Of a stretch of DNA of 64,000 nucleotides, positions 1 through 8,475 are shown in pieces (the first letter of the stretch is position 1; each line of letters opens with the position of its first letter). The stretch comes from Sphingomonas flavescens (GTDB lineage: Bacteria; Pseudomonadota; Alphaproteobacteria; Sphingomonadales; Sphingomonadaceae), in the NCBI RefSeq assembly GCF_030866745.1, contig NZ_CP133016.1:310001-374000 (forward strand), read 5' to 3'. The notes beneath the pieces are model-generated. The model did not search any database. It had not been told where the DNA came from and saw only the letters and a list, made by a program, of their open reading frames with translations. The position numbers and the translations under genes were made by a program.

Positions 1-441
1 GACGCGGACATCGCTTTCATCGTTAACGACAGCGTGTCTTTGGCGAAGCGGCTGGGCGCCGACGGAGTGCACCTTGGTCAAGGGGACGGCGACATTCGCG
101 ACGCGCGAGCGGTACTGGGTCCTACGGCGCAGATCGGACGAACCTGTCACGATAGCCGCCACCTCGCTATGGAGGCGGGTGAAGAAGGCGCCGACTATGT
201 CGCGTTTGGCGCCTTCTACCCGACGACGACCAAGCCGTCCGACTATCGCCCCGAGCCGCCAATCCTGAGTTGGTGGTCGGCCCTGTTCGAAATCCCATGT
301 GTCGCCATTGGGGGAATCACGCCTGACAACGGGCGGCCGCTGGTCGAAGCAGGCGCGGACTTCCTTGCGGTCTGCCAAGCGGTCTGGAGCGCGGAAGATC
401 CGGCTGTGGCAGTGCGGGCGTTTGAGAAAGTGCTCGCCTAA
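1..441 (+). CDS. thiE: Thiamine phosphate synthase, 5' truncated by window edge
   Basis: ThiE joins HMP-pyrophosphate and thiazole phosphate to make thiamine monophosphate in the cytosol. The reading frame is open from base 1, so the first part of the protein lies outside the window and 146 C-terminal residues are visible. Seen: VHLGQGD (about residues 23-29 of the visible part), a PTTTK phosphate-loop motif (74-78) and a GGI turn (104-106), all in the order expected for the TIM-barrel family. The stop overlaps the stop of the convergent dioxygenase gene. The family could in principle also be TenI, but the PTTTK motif favours ThiE. Confidence 0.88.
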   Translation, partial: DADIAFIVNDSVSLAKRLGADGVHLGQGDGDIRDARAVLGPTAQIGRTCHDSRHLAMEAGEEGADYVAFGAFYPTTTKPSDYRPEPPILSWWSALFEIPCVAIGGITPDNGRPLVEAGADFLAVCQAVWSAEDPAVAVRAFEKVLA

Positions 442-1148
442 ATGAACTGACGTTCGCGGTACCATTTGGTGACGATGTACTTGGTGCCGCGCTCGACCGG
501 CATGCCTTCGTGGAGCGTCCACGGATTGGGGCTGCCGTCGAGCGCCATGTTGTTCCAGATGAGAATGCGGCCGAGTTTTGGTTCGGCCTGATAGTCGAGC
601 AGCTTGAAGCGGGTCGCGCCGCCGGCTTCCGGCTCGTTTAGGTAAATCATCGCGGTCCAGGTTCGCTGCCCGCCGTGGGGTTCGTACTCGGCCCAGTAAG
701 GCTGATCGATGTAGAAGAAGTCGGCATGCTCGCGGAAGCGCTGTCCTTCCTGGTAGCGTTGCCCCTGCAGCGGCTCGCCCCAGGCTGGATCGATGCCTAG
801 CAGTTCGGCAATCTGCCCATTGATGCTGGTGATCAGAGGATCGTAGGCGTTGAGGTTGCAGCTGTAGCTGGTGCGCACGTCCTCATGCTTTTCCTTTTCA
901 TACAGCGGCGAAGGATAGCTGCCCGCGTCGATCTGCTCGCACATCGCCTGGCAGGCGTCTGACGTCAGGAAGTTATCGCCGTAGTAGAGCTGAATCGGCT
1001 GGCGGGGCGAGGAGCAGAAACGCCACAAGCGCATGCGTTGATCGAGGGTGTCGCCGACACGTCGGCCGATGCCCGCACGAAGGTCCGACCGCTGTTGGCC
1101 GAAGGGCGTTGGCGGCTCGTAATAAGGCGGCGGTTCGGCGTCGGCCAT
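438..1148 (-). CDS. Prolyl 4-hydroxylase-like 2OG-Fe(II) oxygenase
   Basis: This 236-residue protein has the signature of Fe(II)/2-oxoglutarate-dependent prolyl-4-hydroxylase-type dioxygenases. The metal ligands are visible as HAD (H141, D143) and LHEG (H213), followed ten residues later by K223 in GTKYIVTKW, the expected 2-oxoglutarate anchor. The frame stays open upstream to 1307, but that extension runs through the DUF72 gene; I chose the ATG at 1148 because conserved sequence begins after it. The substrate cannot be read from sequence; a peptidyl-proline target is the family default. It converges on thiE with overlapping stops. Confidence 0.8.
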   Translation of the reverse strand: MADAEPPPYYEPPTPFGQQRSDLRAGIGRRVGDTLDQRMRLWRFCSSPRQPIQLYYGDNFLTSDACQAMCEQIDAGSYPSPLYEKEKHEDVRTSYSCNLNAYDPLITSINGQIAELLGIDPAWGEPLQGQRYQEGQRFREHADFFYIDQPYWAEYEPHGGQRTWTAMIYLNEPEAGGATRFKLLDYQAEPKLGRILIWNNMALDGSPNPWTLHEGMPVERGTKYIVTKWYRERQFI

Positions 1149-1192
1149 CAATGCAATCTGCTTTAGATTGGCGCGATTGCCAATCGGCTCGC

Positions 1193-1945
1193 TTATTCCG
1201 CGACCATCGCCTTCAGCGCCCGAGCATCCTCGATTGCGTGGCCATGGATGTCGTTGTTGAAATAGCACCAGACGCTGCGGCCCCGGTTGCGCTGTTCGCG
1301 GCACCAATCCGCCCAGACAGCGAGCAGCTCTTTACCATATAGGCCGTGATAGCGACCGCTCGTGCCGTGGAAGCGGATGTACGCGGTGCTGCCGCTCGCC
1401 CAGCGCGGTGAGATGAGTCCGCGGAGATCGTGCACCACGAAGCCGACATCGTGCCGGTCGAGCAGTTCGAGGACTTCCTCTTCGTACCAGCTGCGATGGC
1501 GGAACTCGACGACGTGCAAGAGGTCAGCCGGGAGTCGGCTTAAGAACGCGTCCAGCCGTTCGACATTTTTGTGGAGGCTTGGCGGCAACTGATAAAGCAG
1601 CGGCCCGAGCTTGTCCTGGAGTGGGCGAGCAAGCGCGATGAAGCGATCCGTCTCCTCCTCGCAATCCAAAAGCTTCTTCATGTGCGTGATGAAACGGTTG
1701 ACCTTCACCGCGTAGCGAAAGCCAGGCGGCGCCTTCTCGCGCCAGCCCTCGAATGTTGACGCTAAAGGCAGACGGTAGAAGCTGGCGTTGATCTCGACCG
1801 TGTCGAACTGCGACGCGTAATGCTCGAACCACCGTTTCTGTGGCAGACCCTCGGGATAGAAGATCCCGCGCCAGTGCCGGTAGACCCAGCCGGAGCAACC
1901 GACATGAATGCCTGGTGCTTCATGGGAAACAGTTGTTTGCTCCAT
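1193..1945 (-). CDS. DUF72 domain-containing protein (YecE-like)
   Basis: A 250-residue TIM-barrel-like protein of the DUF72 family. The N-terminal signature GCSGWVYRHWRG (about residues 17-28) and the following YFEHYA-type segment (here WFEHYASQFDTVEINASFY) are diagnostic. The family function is unestablished; members occur widely in bacteria, sometimes near nucleotide or repair genes. The ATG at 1945 leaves only a short lead before the conserved motif. The gene lies 44 bases upstream of the dioxygenase on the same strand, so the two may be co-transcribed. No abnormal features were seen. Confidence 0.85.
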   Translation of the reverse strand: MEQTTVSHEAPGIHVGCSGWVYRHWRGIFYPEGLPQKRWFEHYASQFDTVEINASFYRLPLASTFEGWREKAPPGFRYAVKVNRFITHMKKLLDCEEETDRFIALARPLQDKLGPLLYQLPPSLHKNVERLDAFLSRLPADLLHVVEFRHRSWYEEEVLELLDRHDVGFVVHDLRGLISPRWASGSTAYIRFHGTSGRYHGLYGKELLAVWADWCREQRNRGRSVWCYFNNDIHGHAIEDARALKAMVAE

Positions 1946-1986
1946 CGTTGCAGCCTCAGAACAACCACGCAGGGGATTGCGCGCGC

Positions 1987-2595
1987 ATGCTGAAGGTCAT
2001 CGGGACGGCTTTGCTCACGGCCTTCGTAACGAGCATGTTCTGGATCTGGTTCTATAATTTCGCGCAACGGCCGCAGGCGACGGTGGCGAGGAGCGGTCCA
2101 GTGGTGACCGTGAAGCCGGAGAACGCGCCGCCAGTCGCGGTGGCGCAGGATGTGCAGGTCGCGCCGTCGGGTCTCGCGCTGCCGGTAGTCGGGATCAAGC
2201 AAAGCGACCTGACCGACACGTTCGACGCGGCGCGCGGGGCAGGGCGGCGTCATGACGCCATCGACATCATGGCCGACGAAGGAACGCCGGTCATCGCCGC
2301 GGCGGACGGTACGATCGAGAAGCTGTTCAACAGTGTGCGCGGCGGGATCACGATCTACGAGCGTTCGCAGGACCAGAAGTGGATCTATTATTATGCGCAT
2401 CTCTCGGCGTATGCGCCGGGGCTGAAGGAAGGGCAGGCTGTTAAGCGCGGCCAGGTTATCGGCAAGGTCGGCCACACCGGCGACGCGAGCCCCGACGGCC
2501 CACACCTTCATTTTGCGGTGAACAAGATGGCGCCGGGCGAGCGCTGGTGGAACGGTACCGCGATCAATCCCTACCCCCTGCTTGCCGGAAAATAG
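1987..2595 (+). CDS. M23 family peptidase, membrane-anchored
   Basis: Predicted periplasmic LytM-type zinc endopeptidase of 202 residues acting on peptidoglycan cross-bridges, anchored by one N-terminal membrane segment (residues about 4-24). The metal-binding residues of the M23 fold are present: H89 and D93 in RRHDAIDIM, H138 in YYYAHLS, and the HLH pair at 173-175. An active enzyme is therefore plausible, rather than a degenerate EnvC-type activator. The frame is open upstream to 1840 but overlaps the divergent DUF72 gene; the ATG at 1987 directly precedes the hydrophobic anchor and was chosen for that reason. Confidence 0.85.
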   Translation: MLKVIGTALLTAFVTSMFWIWFYNFAQRPQATVARSGPVVTVKPENAPPVAVAQDVQVAPSGLALPVVGIKQSDLTDTFDAARGAGRRHDAIDIMADEGTPVIAAADGTIEKLFNSVRGGITIYERSQDQKWIYYYAHLSAYAPGLKEGQAVKRGQVIGKVGHTGDASPDGPHLHFAVNKMAPGERWWNGTAINPYPLLAGK

Positions 2596-2619
2596 GTCAG
2601 CGGCTAACAGGCCGCCGAA

Positions 2620-2637
2620 CCGCGGGTAAGCCCGCGG
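2620..2637 (+). terminator. GC-rich hairpin between the M23 peptidase and efp
   Basis: A perfect 7-base-pair stem, CCGCGGG / CCCGCGG, closes a TAAG loop 25 bases after the peptidase stop and is followed by CGGCTCTTTC. The T tract is weak, so it is a plausible but not strong intrinsic terminator; it also lies in the efp leader, 35 bases before the efp start. Confidence 0.5.
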
Positions 2638-2672
2638 CGGCTCTTTCATCAGTCTTTGGCAGGTAGGCGATC

Positions 2673-3236
2673 ATGAAGATCAGCGGCGTGGACATCCGTC
2701 CCGGCAATATCATCGAATATGAAGGCGGCATCTGGCGCGCCGTGAAAATCCAGCACACGCAGCCAGGTAAGGGCGGCGCCTACATGCAGGTCGAGATGAA
2801 GAACCTGATCGACGGCCGCAAGACCAACGTCCGCTTCCGCTCGGCGGAGACGGTGGAGCGCGTCCGCCTCGACACGAAGGATTTCCAGTTCCTCTTCAAG
2901 GACGGCGACATGCTGACCTTCATGGACAAGGACAATTACGAGCAGATCAGCCTTCCGGCCGACCTCCTAGGCGAGGCCGGAGACTTTCTGCAGGACGGCA
3001 TGGACGTCGTCATGGAGTTGTACAACGAAAAGCCGATCAGCGTTCAGCTGCCCGACCAGGTCGAGGCGACGATTGTCGAGGCCGACGCAGTGGTGAAGGG
3101 CCAGACCGCGAGTTCCTCGTACAAGCCGGCGGTGCTCGACAATGGCGTGAAGGTGTTGGTCCCGCCGCACATCACGTCGGGCACGAAGATCGTCGTCGAC
3201 GTGTACGAGCGCACCTACGTCCGCCGCGCGGACTAA
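2673..3236 (+). CDS. efp: Elongation factor P
   Basis: EF-P enters the ribosomal E site and relieves stalling at polyproline stretches. The 187-residue length and the three-OB-domain sequence are standard. The tip lysine that is post-translationally modified in many bacteria is K33 in the loop [10 protein letters not shown]. No epmA or epmB modification genes are in the window, so modification status is unknown. The C terminus ends YVRRAD as in close homologues. The inositol-phosphatase gene begins three bases after the stop, implying co-transcription. Confidence 0.96.
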   Translation: MKISGVDIRPGNIIEYEGGIWRAVKIQHTQPGKGGAYMQVEMKNLIDGRKTNVRFRSAETVERVRLDTKDFQFLFKDGDMLTFMDKDNYEQISLPADLLGEAGDFLQDGMDVVMELYNEKPISVQLPDQVEATIVEADAVVKGQTASSSYKPAVLDNGVKVLVPPHITSGTKIVVDVYERTYVRRAD

Positions 3237-3239
3237 ATC

Positions 3240-4052
3240 ATGGTTGCGCATTCCGGCCTGATCACCGTCATGCAGCGCGCCGCCCGCAAGGCGGCGCCGC
3301 GTCTGCGCCGCGATTTCGGCGAGGTCGAGCATCTGCAGGTCAGCCGCAAAGGCCCCGCCGACTTTGTTTCCATGGCCGACAAGCGGGCCGAGCAGACGAT
3401 CGTCGAGGAGTTGCGCAACGCGCGGCCCGACTGGGGCATGCTGCTGGAAGAGGGCGGCGAGGTCGAAGGTAATCCGGACAAGCCGCGGTGGATCGTCGAT
3501 CCACTGGATGGGACAACCAATTTCCTCCACGGCGTCCCGCATTTCTCGATCTCGATCGCGGTCGAGGAGAAGAAGCCCGGCGGCGGGACCGAGATCACGC
3601 AGGGGCTCGTCTATCAGCCGCTGACCGACGAGAGCTTCTGGGCCGAGAAGGGGCGCGGCGCCTGGTTGCACGACGCGCGTCTTCGCGTGTCGGCACGGCG
3701 TGACTTGAACGAAAGTCTGATCGGTACCGGCATGCCGCATTGCGGCCGAGGCGACCCGGTAAAATGGTCGAAGATATTTGCTGCGGTTGCGCCGGAAGTG
3801 TCGGGTCTGCGTCGCTTTGGTTCGGCTGCGCTTGACCTCGCGTGGGTTGCTGCGGGCCGCATGGACGGTTTCTGGGAAGACGATCTCGACTTGTGGGACA
3901 CCGCGGCGGGCGTGCTTCTGGTCCGTGAAGCCGGTGGGTTCGTCACCGATTATCGCGGTGCTGACCGGGCCTTCGAGCGCGGTGAATATGTCGCGGCGTC
4001 GTCAGCAATCCATTCGAAGCTGCAAAAGCTCGTCGCCGGCGCGCTAAGATAG
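3240..4052 (+). CDS. Inositol monophosphatase family protein (SuhB-like)
   Basis: A 270-residue Mg-dependent phosphatase of the inositol monophosphatase/FIG superfamily. The metal-binding motif [15 protein letters not shown] covers residues about 84-98, with the upstream acidic LLEEGGE segment supplying the glutamate, and the second metal aspartate lies in DLWDTAAG near residue 222. It probably hydrolyses myo-inositol-1-phosphate or a related sugar phosphate; E. coli SuhB also has an rRNA-processing role. It sits three bases behind efp and 73 bases ahead of the complex I operon. Confidence 0.88.
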   Translation: MVAHSGLITVMQRAARKAAPRLRRDFGEVEHLQVSRKGPADFVSMADKRAEQTIVEELRNARPDWGMLLEEGGEVEGNPDKPRWIVDPLDGTTNFLHGVPHFSISIAVEEKKPGGGTEITQGLVYQPLTDESFWAEKGRGAWLHDARLRVSARRDLNESLIGTGMPHCGRGDPVKWSKIFAAVAPEVSGLRRFGSAALDLAWVAAGRMDGFWEDDLDLWDTAAGVLLVREAGGFVTDYRGADRAFERGEYVAASSAIHSKLQKLVAGALR

Positions 4053-4113
4053 GCTTTCGGGTGGTTGCGGCACACCAAGTGCTGTCCTAAAGCGCGCCCA
4101 AGTTTTCGTCCCC

Positions 4114-4118
4114 GGGAG
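4114..4118 (+). promoter_or_regulatory. Shine-Dalgarno site that decides the nuoA TTG start
   Basis: GGGAG lies seven bases before the TTG at 4126. There is no ATG or GTG nearby in frame, so this site supports translation of nuoA from a TTG codon. Confidence 0.6.
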
Positions 4119-4125
4119 TATTTCC

Positions 4126-4503
4126 TTGGCAAGTGTTGCCGCCGGCTACCTGCCGATCCTGCTGTTCCTGATCGTCGCGCTGGGCCTGTCCGGCGCGTTC
4201 GTCGTGCTGCCGATGATCGTGTCGCGCCTGACCGGCACGCATCGTCCCGATCCCGCCAAGCTCAGCGAATATGAATGCGGCTTTCCGGCGTTCGAGGATG
4301 CCCGCGCCGAGTTCGACGTCCGCTTCTACCTGGTGGCGATTCTTTTCATCGTTTTCGACCTTGAAGCCGCGTTCCTGTTTCCCTGGGCAGTCAGCCTTGA
4401 TTTCACCCGATGGACGGGCTGGACGGCCATGGTCGTGTTCCTCGTCGAACTAGGTCTTGGCCTTGCCTATGCCTGGAAGAAGGGAGCGCTCGAATGGGAG
4501 TGA
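4126..4503 (+). CDS. nuoA: NADH-quinone oxidoreductase subunit A
   Basis: Small membrane subunit of respiratory complex I (125 residues) with three hydrophobic segments (about residues 6-28, 66-86 and 93-117). The conserved loop [20 protein letters not shown] between the first two helices is diagnostic and includes the functionally important Cys of the quinone-chamber loop. Translation starts at a TTG preceded by GGGAG. It is the first gene of a complete nuo operon, and the nuoB ATG overlaps its 3' end by ten bases. Confidence 0.95.
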   Translation: MASVAAGYLPILLFLIVALGLSGAFVVLPMIVSRLTGTHRPDPAKLSEYECGFPAFEDARAEFDVRFYLVAILFIVFDLEAAFLFPWAVSLDFTRWTGWTAMVVFLVELGLGLAYAWKKGALEWE

Positions 4504-5075
4504 TGCTTCGTCCCGGCGAAGACCGCATGCCGTCCGAGGAAGAGCTGGCGCGGATCGCCGGACTCGTCCCCGGCGAAGTCGATCAGGCCAAGCTTCTCGA
4601 GGTTCAGCAGTCGCTCAACGAAAAAGGCTTCATGGTCACGACGACCGAAGACCTGTTCACCTGGGCGCGTACCGGGTCGCTGTGGTGGATGACCTTCGGC
4701 TTGGCGTGCTGCGCGGTCGAGATGATCCATGTGAACATGCCGCGCTATGACCTTGAAAGGTTTGGCGTCGCCCCGCGCGCGAGCCCGCGTCAGTCGGACG
4801 TGATGATCGTCGCTGGCACGCTCTGCAACAAGATGGCGCCGGCGCTGCGCCGGGTCTACGATCAGATGAGCGAGCCACGCTACGTCATCTCCATGGGCAG
4901 CTGCGCCAATGGCGGCGGCTATTATCACTACAGCTATTCGGTGGTCCGCGGCTGCGATCGTATCGTGCCCGTGGACATCTACGTCCCGGGCTGTCCGCCA
5001 ACCGCCGAGGCGCTGCTCTACGGCATCCTTCAGCTTCAGCGGAAAATTCGCCGCGAAGGGACGATCACGCGCTAA
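4494..5075 (+). CDS. nuoB: NADH-quinone oxidoreductase subunit B
   Basis: Peripheral-arm subunit that carries the terminal N2 [4Fe-4S] cluster next to the quinone site. The 193-residue protein contains the tandem cysteines C72-C73 (LACCAVEM) plus C137 (GSCANGGG) and C167 (VPGCPPT), all four N2 ligands. The open frame extends to 4410, but that would lie inside nuoA; the ATG at 4494 overlaps the nuoA stop in the manner of the rest of the operon. No anomalies. Confidence 0.96.
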   Translation: MGVMLRPGEDRMPSEEELARIAGLVPGEVDQAKLLEVQQSLNEKGFMVTTTEDLFTWARTGSLWWMTFGLACCAVEMIHVNMPRYDLERFGVAPRASPRQSDVMIVAGTLCNKMAPALRRVYDQMSEPRYVISMGSCANGGGYYHYSYSVVRGCDRIVPVDIYVPGCPPTAEALLYGILQLQRKIRREGTITR

Positions 5076-5926
5076 TGGCCTCGTCCGCGCCTCGTTACGC
5101 CGACGCGCCGCCGTCGCTTGGCAAGCTTGCCAAGGCGACACCGCGCGAGGGCATTGAAACGGCGTTCGACGTCGCCCGCGAGGATCTGATTTCGGTGATG
5201 ACGGCGCTGCGCGATACGCATCAATATCAGCAGCTGATGGAAATCGCTGGCGTCGATTTTCCGGATCGCGTCGAGCGCTTCGAGGTCGTCTACTGTCTTC
5301 TATCGCTGACGAAGAACCATCGCGTTCGTGTGCACGTCAGCACCGATGAGCAAACGCCCGTGCCGAGCGTCACCGGGCTGTGGCCGGTCGCCGGCTGGCT
5401 CGAGCGTGAAGTCTTCGACATGTACGGCGTCGCGTTCACCGGCAATGACGATCTTCGCCGTATCCTCACCGACTATGGCTTCGAGGGCTATCCGCAGCGC
5501 AAGGACTTTCCGCTGACGGGCCACGTGGAGCTTCGTTACTCCGAAGCGGAAAAGCGGGTCGTTTACGAGCCGGTGTCGCTGCCGCAAGACTTCCGCAGCT
5601 TCGATTTCCTGATGCCGTGGGAAGGTCCGGAATATCGCCTGCCGGGCGATGAGAAGGCCCAGCCGGAGCAAGCCGGTGCGCCGACGCCCGCCCCCGCGCC
5701 AACCAAAACGCAGCCCACGAACGTGAAAACGACCGTGAAGCCCGAGGCGCGTGAAAAGCCTTACGCCATGGACAACGAAGAGCGCTCGCGGGCCGGCGCC
5801 AAGGAAGCCGACGCCGAAGCGCGGAAGCCGGCCAAGGCGAAGGCGGCGAAGGAAGTCAGCAAGCCCGGCCCGACCGCGCCGAAGAAGTCGCCGGCCAAGC
5901 CGCGCAAGCCGAAGGGTGATGCATGA
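5075..5926 (+). CDS. nuoC: NADH-quinone oxidoreductase subunit C with Lys/Ala/Pro-rich tail
   Basis: Peripheral-arm 30-kDa-type subunit that contacts NuoD. The conserved core fills residues about 1-190 and includes the signature [20 protein letters not shown] (110-129) and the [10 protein letters not shown] segment (141-150). Residues about 191-283 form a low-complexity extension rich in Lys, Ala, Pro and Glu with no visible fold, which is longer than in textbook NuoC. The ATG shares a base with the nuoB stop (TAATG) and the nuoD start overlaps its stop by four bases, so translation is tightly coupled. Confidence 0.95.
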   Translation: MASSAPRYADAPPSLGKLAKATPREGIETAFDVAREDLISVMTALRDTHQYQQLMEIAGVDFPDRVERFEVVYCLLSLTKNHRVRVHVSTDEQTPVPSVTGLWPVAGWLEREVFDMYGVAFTGNDDLRRILTDYGFEGYPQRKDFPLTGHVELRYSEAEKRVVYEPVSLPQDFRSFDFLMPWEGPEYRLPGDEKAQPEQAGAPTPAPAPTKTQPTNVKTTVKPEAREKPYAMDNEERSRAGAKEADAEARKPAKAKAAKEVSKPGPTAPKKSPAKPRKPKGDA

Positions 5927-7197
5927 CCGACGTCCGGGACGAACTGCGCCCAGGCAAGCGGCGGGTGGAAGTCGATGTGGGCGCTGGCGGCGAGGGCGCC
6001 GAACTCGGCCATCCGCGCGACCCCGGCGACGAGACGATCAGCAATTACACGATCAACTTTGGCCCACAGCATCCGGCGGCGCACGGCGTTCTTCGCCTGA
6101 TCATGGAGCTTGACGGCGAGATCGTCGAGCGCGTCGATCCGCACGTCGGACTGCTCCACCGCGGCACCGAGAAGCTGATCGAATACAAGACCTACGCCCA
6201 GGCGCTGCCGTACTTCGATCGCCTCGATTACTGCTCGCCGATGTGCATGGAGCACAGCTTCGTGCTCGCCGCGGAGAAGCTGCTCGGGCTCGAGATCCCG
6301 ATCCGCGCCCAGTACATCCGCGTGCTGATGGCGGAGATCACCCGCATCTCCAACCACATGCTCAACCTTGGCAGCCACATCATGGACGTCGGCGCGATGA
6401 CGCCGAACCTGTGGCTGTTCGAGCTGCGCGAAGACATCATGCAGATCTACGAGCATGTGTCCGGCGCGCGCATGCATGCGAACTATTTCCGCGTTGGCGG
6501 CGTGCGCGAGGACATCCCGCCCGCCGTGCTCGACAAGATCGGAGAGTTTCTCGATAACCGTCTGAAATTGTACGAAGATGCGATCAGCCTCGTCGCTGAC
6601 AACCGCATCTTCAAGCAGCGCAATGTCGACATCGGCGTGGTCAGCCGGGACGATGCGATCGCGTGGGGCTTCTCCGGCCCGATGATCCGCGCCGCGGGCA
6701 TCCCGTGGGACATCCGTCGCAGCCAGCCGTACGAAGTCTATGACAAGATGGACTTCGAGATCCCGGTCGGCACCAATGGCGATTGCTACGACCGCTTCAT
6801 GGTTCGCGTCGAAGAGGTCCGGCAGAGCTTCAAGATCGCGCGCCAGTGCCTGCAGCAGATGCCGGCCGGTCCGATTGGCGCCGACAGCAAGGTGTTTCCG
6901 CCCAGCCGCGCGTCGATGAAGACGTCGATGGAAGCGCTGATCCACCACTTCAAGCTGTACACTGAGGGCTATCACGTTCCCGCGGGCGAGGTTTACGTCG
7001 CTACCGAAAGTCCGAAGGGCGAGTTCGGCGTGTATCTGGTCGCCGACGGCACCAATAAGCCGTATCGCTGCAAGATTCGCCCAACCGGTTTCTCGCACCT
7101 GCAGGCGATGGATTTCATGATGAAGGGCCACATGCTGGCCGACACGACCGCCGTCTTGTCCGCGATCGACGTCGTGTTCGGGGAGGTTGATCGGTGA
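5923..7197 (+). CDS. nuoD: NADH-quinone oxidoreductase subunit D
   Basis: The 49-kDa-type subunit that forms most of the quinone-reduction pocket with NuoB. The 424-residue protein carries [14 protein letters not shown] (about residues 46-59), with the quinone-site histidine, and the conserved C-terminal region ending DIVFGEVDR-like (here DVVFGEVDR). An N-terminal lead of about 40 charged residues precedes the core. The start overlaps the nuoC stop (ATGA) and the next gene, a non-nuo hypothetical, begins with a GTG overlapping its stop. Confidence 0.97.
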   Translation: MTDVRDELRPGKRRVEVDVGAGGEGAELGHPRDPGDETISNYTINFGPQHPAAHGVLRLIMELDGEIVERVDPHVGLLHRGTEKLIEYKTYAQALPYFDRLDYCSPMCMEHSFVLAAEKLLGLEIPIRAQYIRVLMAEITRISNHMLNLGSHIMDVGAMTPNLWLFELREDIMQIYEHVSGARMHANYFRVGGVREDIPPAVLDKIGEFLDNRLKLYEDAISLVADNRIFKQRNVDIGVVSRDDAIAWGFSGPMIRAAGIPWDIRRSQPYEVYDKMDFEIPVGTNGDCYDRFMVRVEEVRQSFKIARQCLQQMPAGPIGADSKVFPPSRASMKTSMEALIHHFKLYTEGYHVPAGEVYVATESPKGEFGVYLVADGTNKPYRCKIRPTGFSHLQAMDFMMKGHMLADTTAVLSAIDVVFGEVDR

Positions 7198-7640
7198 TCC
7201 AGATCCTCCTCACCCTACTTGCTGCGGTGACGCCGGATATCGGTCCGGAGCCATATCCGCTTAGTGGGCATGCCACGGCAGAGGGCGCCAAAGTGACCGT
7301 CATACGTCTGCTCGGGGCGGTAAGGGCCAAAAACGATGCGGCTTATGATAAGATAGCGCGGGGAATGGCTTTGCTACTGGCGCCCGACATGGCGATGAAG
7401 CTTGATCGCACGCAGTTTGAGCAAATTTTTGCCAGCTGCAATTCTTTGCGGGTGGTTAGCTCTCGACCTTTTCCCAATTCTCCGGCGGCGCAAGCCGTTC
7501 GGATTGAGATGATGTGCACGGATAAGGATCGCGCAAGGCCCCAGCCGGGGGCCGCGGATATCATGGCTGATAATGATCACGCGTTCGCGATCTATCCGGG
7601 GAGTGCTGACCGAATGTTGCCCCTTAAGGCACCACAATAA
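7194..7640 (+). CDS. Hypothetical protein inserted between nuoD and nuoE
   Basis: I do not recognise this 148-residue protein. It starts at a GTG that overlaps the nuoD stop (GTGA) and ends on the base where nuoE begins (TAATG), so it is fully embedded in the operon. The N terminus (residues 1-13) is hydrophobic and could be a weak signal peptide ending near the AVTP segment; the rest looks soluble, with cysteines in ASCNS and MMCTD that could pair if exported. Its base composition is visibly poorer in GC than its neighbours (50 percent by count over 7321-7380), which suggests late acquisition. It is not one of the 14 canonical subunits or known supernumerary alphaproteobacterial subunits that I can recognise. 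Confidence 0.7.
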   Translation: MIQILLTLLAAVTPDIGPEPYPLSGHATAEGAKVTVIRLLGAVRAKNDAAYDKIARGMALLLAPDMAMKLDRTQFEQIFASCNSLRVVSSRPFPNSPAAQAVRIEMMCTDKDRARPQPGAADIMADNDHAFAIYPGSADRMLPLKAPQ

Positions 7641-8332
7641 TGGCCGGCCAGGGTTCCTTCATCGACGACGCCGAACAGCGTGCGCGCTGGGAAGGCTTTG
7701 CGTGGACCGATGCCAACGCGAAGACGGCGAAGACGCTGATTGCGCGCTATCCGGCGGGACGGCAGCAATCGGCGGTAATCCCGTTGCTCGATCTCGCGCA
7801 ACGGCAGGTCGGCGCGGAGACGAATACCCAGGGTTGGCTGCCGATCCCGGTGATGGAGTTCGTCGGCCGCGAGCTCGGCATGCCGTACGTTCACGTGCTG
7901 GAGGTCGCGACCTTCTACACGATGTTCAACATGCATCCGGTCGGCCGCTTCCATGTCCAGGTGTGCGGAACGACACCGTGCATGCTGCGCGGCTCGGACG
8001 ATGTGTTCACCGCTTGCGCCAAGCGCGGGCTGAAGAAGGGCAAGACGACGAAGGACGGTCTGTTCACGCTGACCGAGGTCGAGTGCCTGGGCGCATGCGC
8101 GAACGCGCCGATGGTCCAGATCAACGACGACAATTACGAGGACCTGACCGAGGAAAGCATGGGTGCGATCCTCGACGCGCTGGCCGAGGGCAAGACACCC
8201 AAGCCGGGCCCGCAGGTCGATCGCCAGACCAGCTGCCCCGAAGGCGGCCCGACGACGCTGAAGAAAATGGCCGAGCGCAATTACGACTATCGCCCGCAAT
8301 GGACGGCGACTGCCGGGGAGGGCGCGCAATGA
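7640..8332 (+). CDS. nuoE: NADH-quinone oxidoreductase subunit E
   Basis: 24-kDa-type thioredoxin-fold subunit of the NADH dehydrogenase module, carrying the N1a [2Fe-2S] cluster. The four ligands are C109 and C114 (VCGTTPC) and C149 and C153 (ECLGAC). At 230 residues it has the longer C-terminal region usual in Alphaproteobacteria, with another Cys in TSCPEGG. The final bases overlap the start of a 48-codon membrane-protein gene (ATGA). Confidence 0.96.
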   Translation: MAGQGSFIDDAEQRARWEGFAWTDANAKTAKTLIARYPAGRQQSAVIPLLDLAQRQVGAETNTQGWLPIPVMEFVGRELGMPYVHVLEVATFYTMFNMHPVGRFHVQVCGTTPCMLRGSDDVFTACAKRGLKKGKTTKDGLFTLTEVECLGACANAPMVQINDDNYEDLTEESMGAILDALAEGKTPKPGPQVDRQTSCPEGGPTTLKKMAERNYDYRPQWTATAGEGAQ

Positions 8333-8475
8333 TCGGGCTGATCATCGCAGTCATCATCGGCATTCTGCTGATCGGCATCGTGCTGAAGATCGTGAAGCTC
8401 GCGATCATTCTCGCGCTTGGCGTCGGGATCGTGATGTTCGCGCAAAATAAGTTCGGTCAGAAGCGGATCCGCTGA
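8329..8475 (+). CDS. Small membrane protein between nuoE and nuoF
   Basis: A 48-residue ORF with ATGA overlap to nuoE upstream and a one-base overlap with the nuoF ATG downstream. Residues about 2-20 and 24-41 are strongly hydrophobic (Ile/Leu/Val/Gly-rich), followed by a basic tail ending KRIR. Two short membrane spans, or one long re-entrant one, are likely. It has no homology that I recognise. Exact in-frame packing between two nuo genes argues that it is translated. A role as an accessory or assembly factor of complex I is only an inference from position. Confidence 0.7.
   Translation: MIGLIIAVIIGILLIGIVLKIVKLAIILALGVGIVMFAQNKFGQKRIR

Noticed and set aside
1149..1307. 53-residue N-terminal extension of the 2OG dioxygenase
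   Set aside because: Lies within the DUF72 coding region in another frame and shows no conserved sequence; the ATG at 1148 is preferred.
5761..7131. 456-codon open frame antisense to nuoC/nuoD
   Set aside because: Shadow of GC-rich codon bias; low-complexity translation, no motif, and the opposite strand encodes well-conserved complex I subunits.
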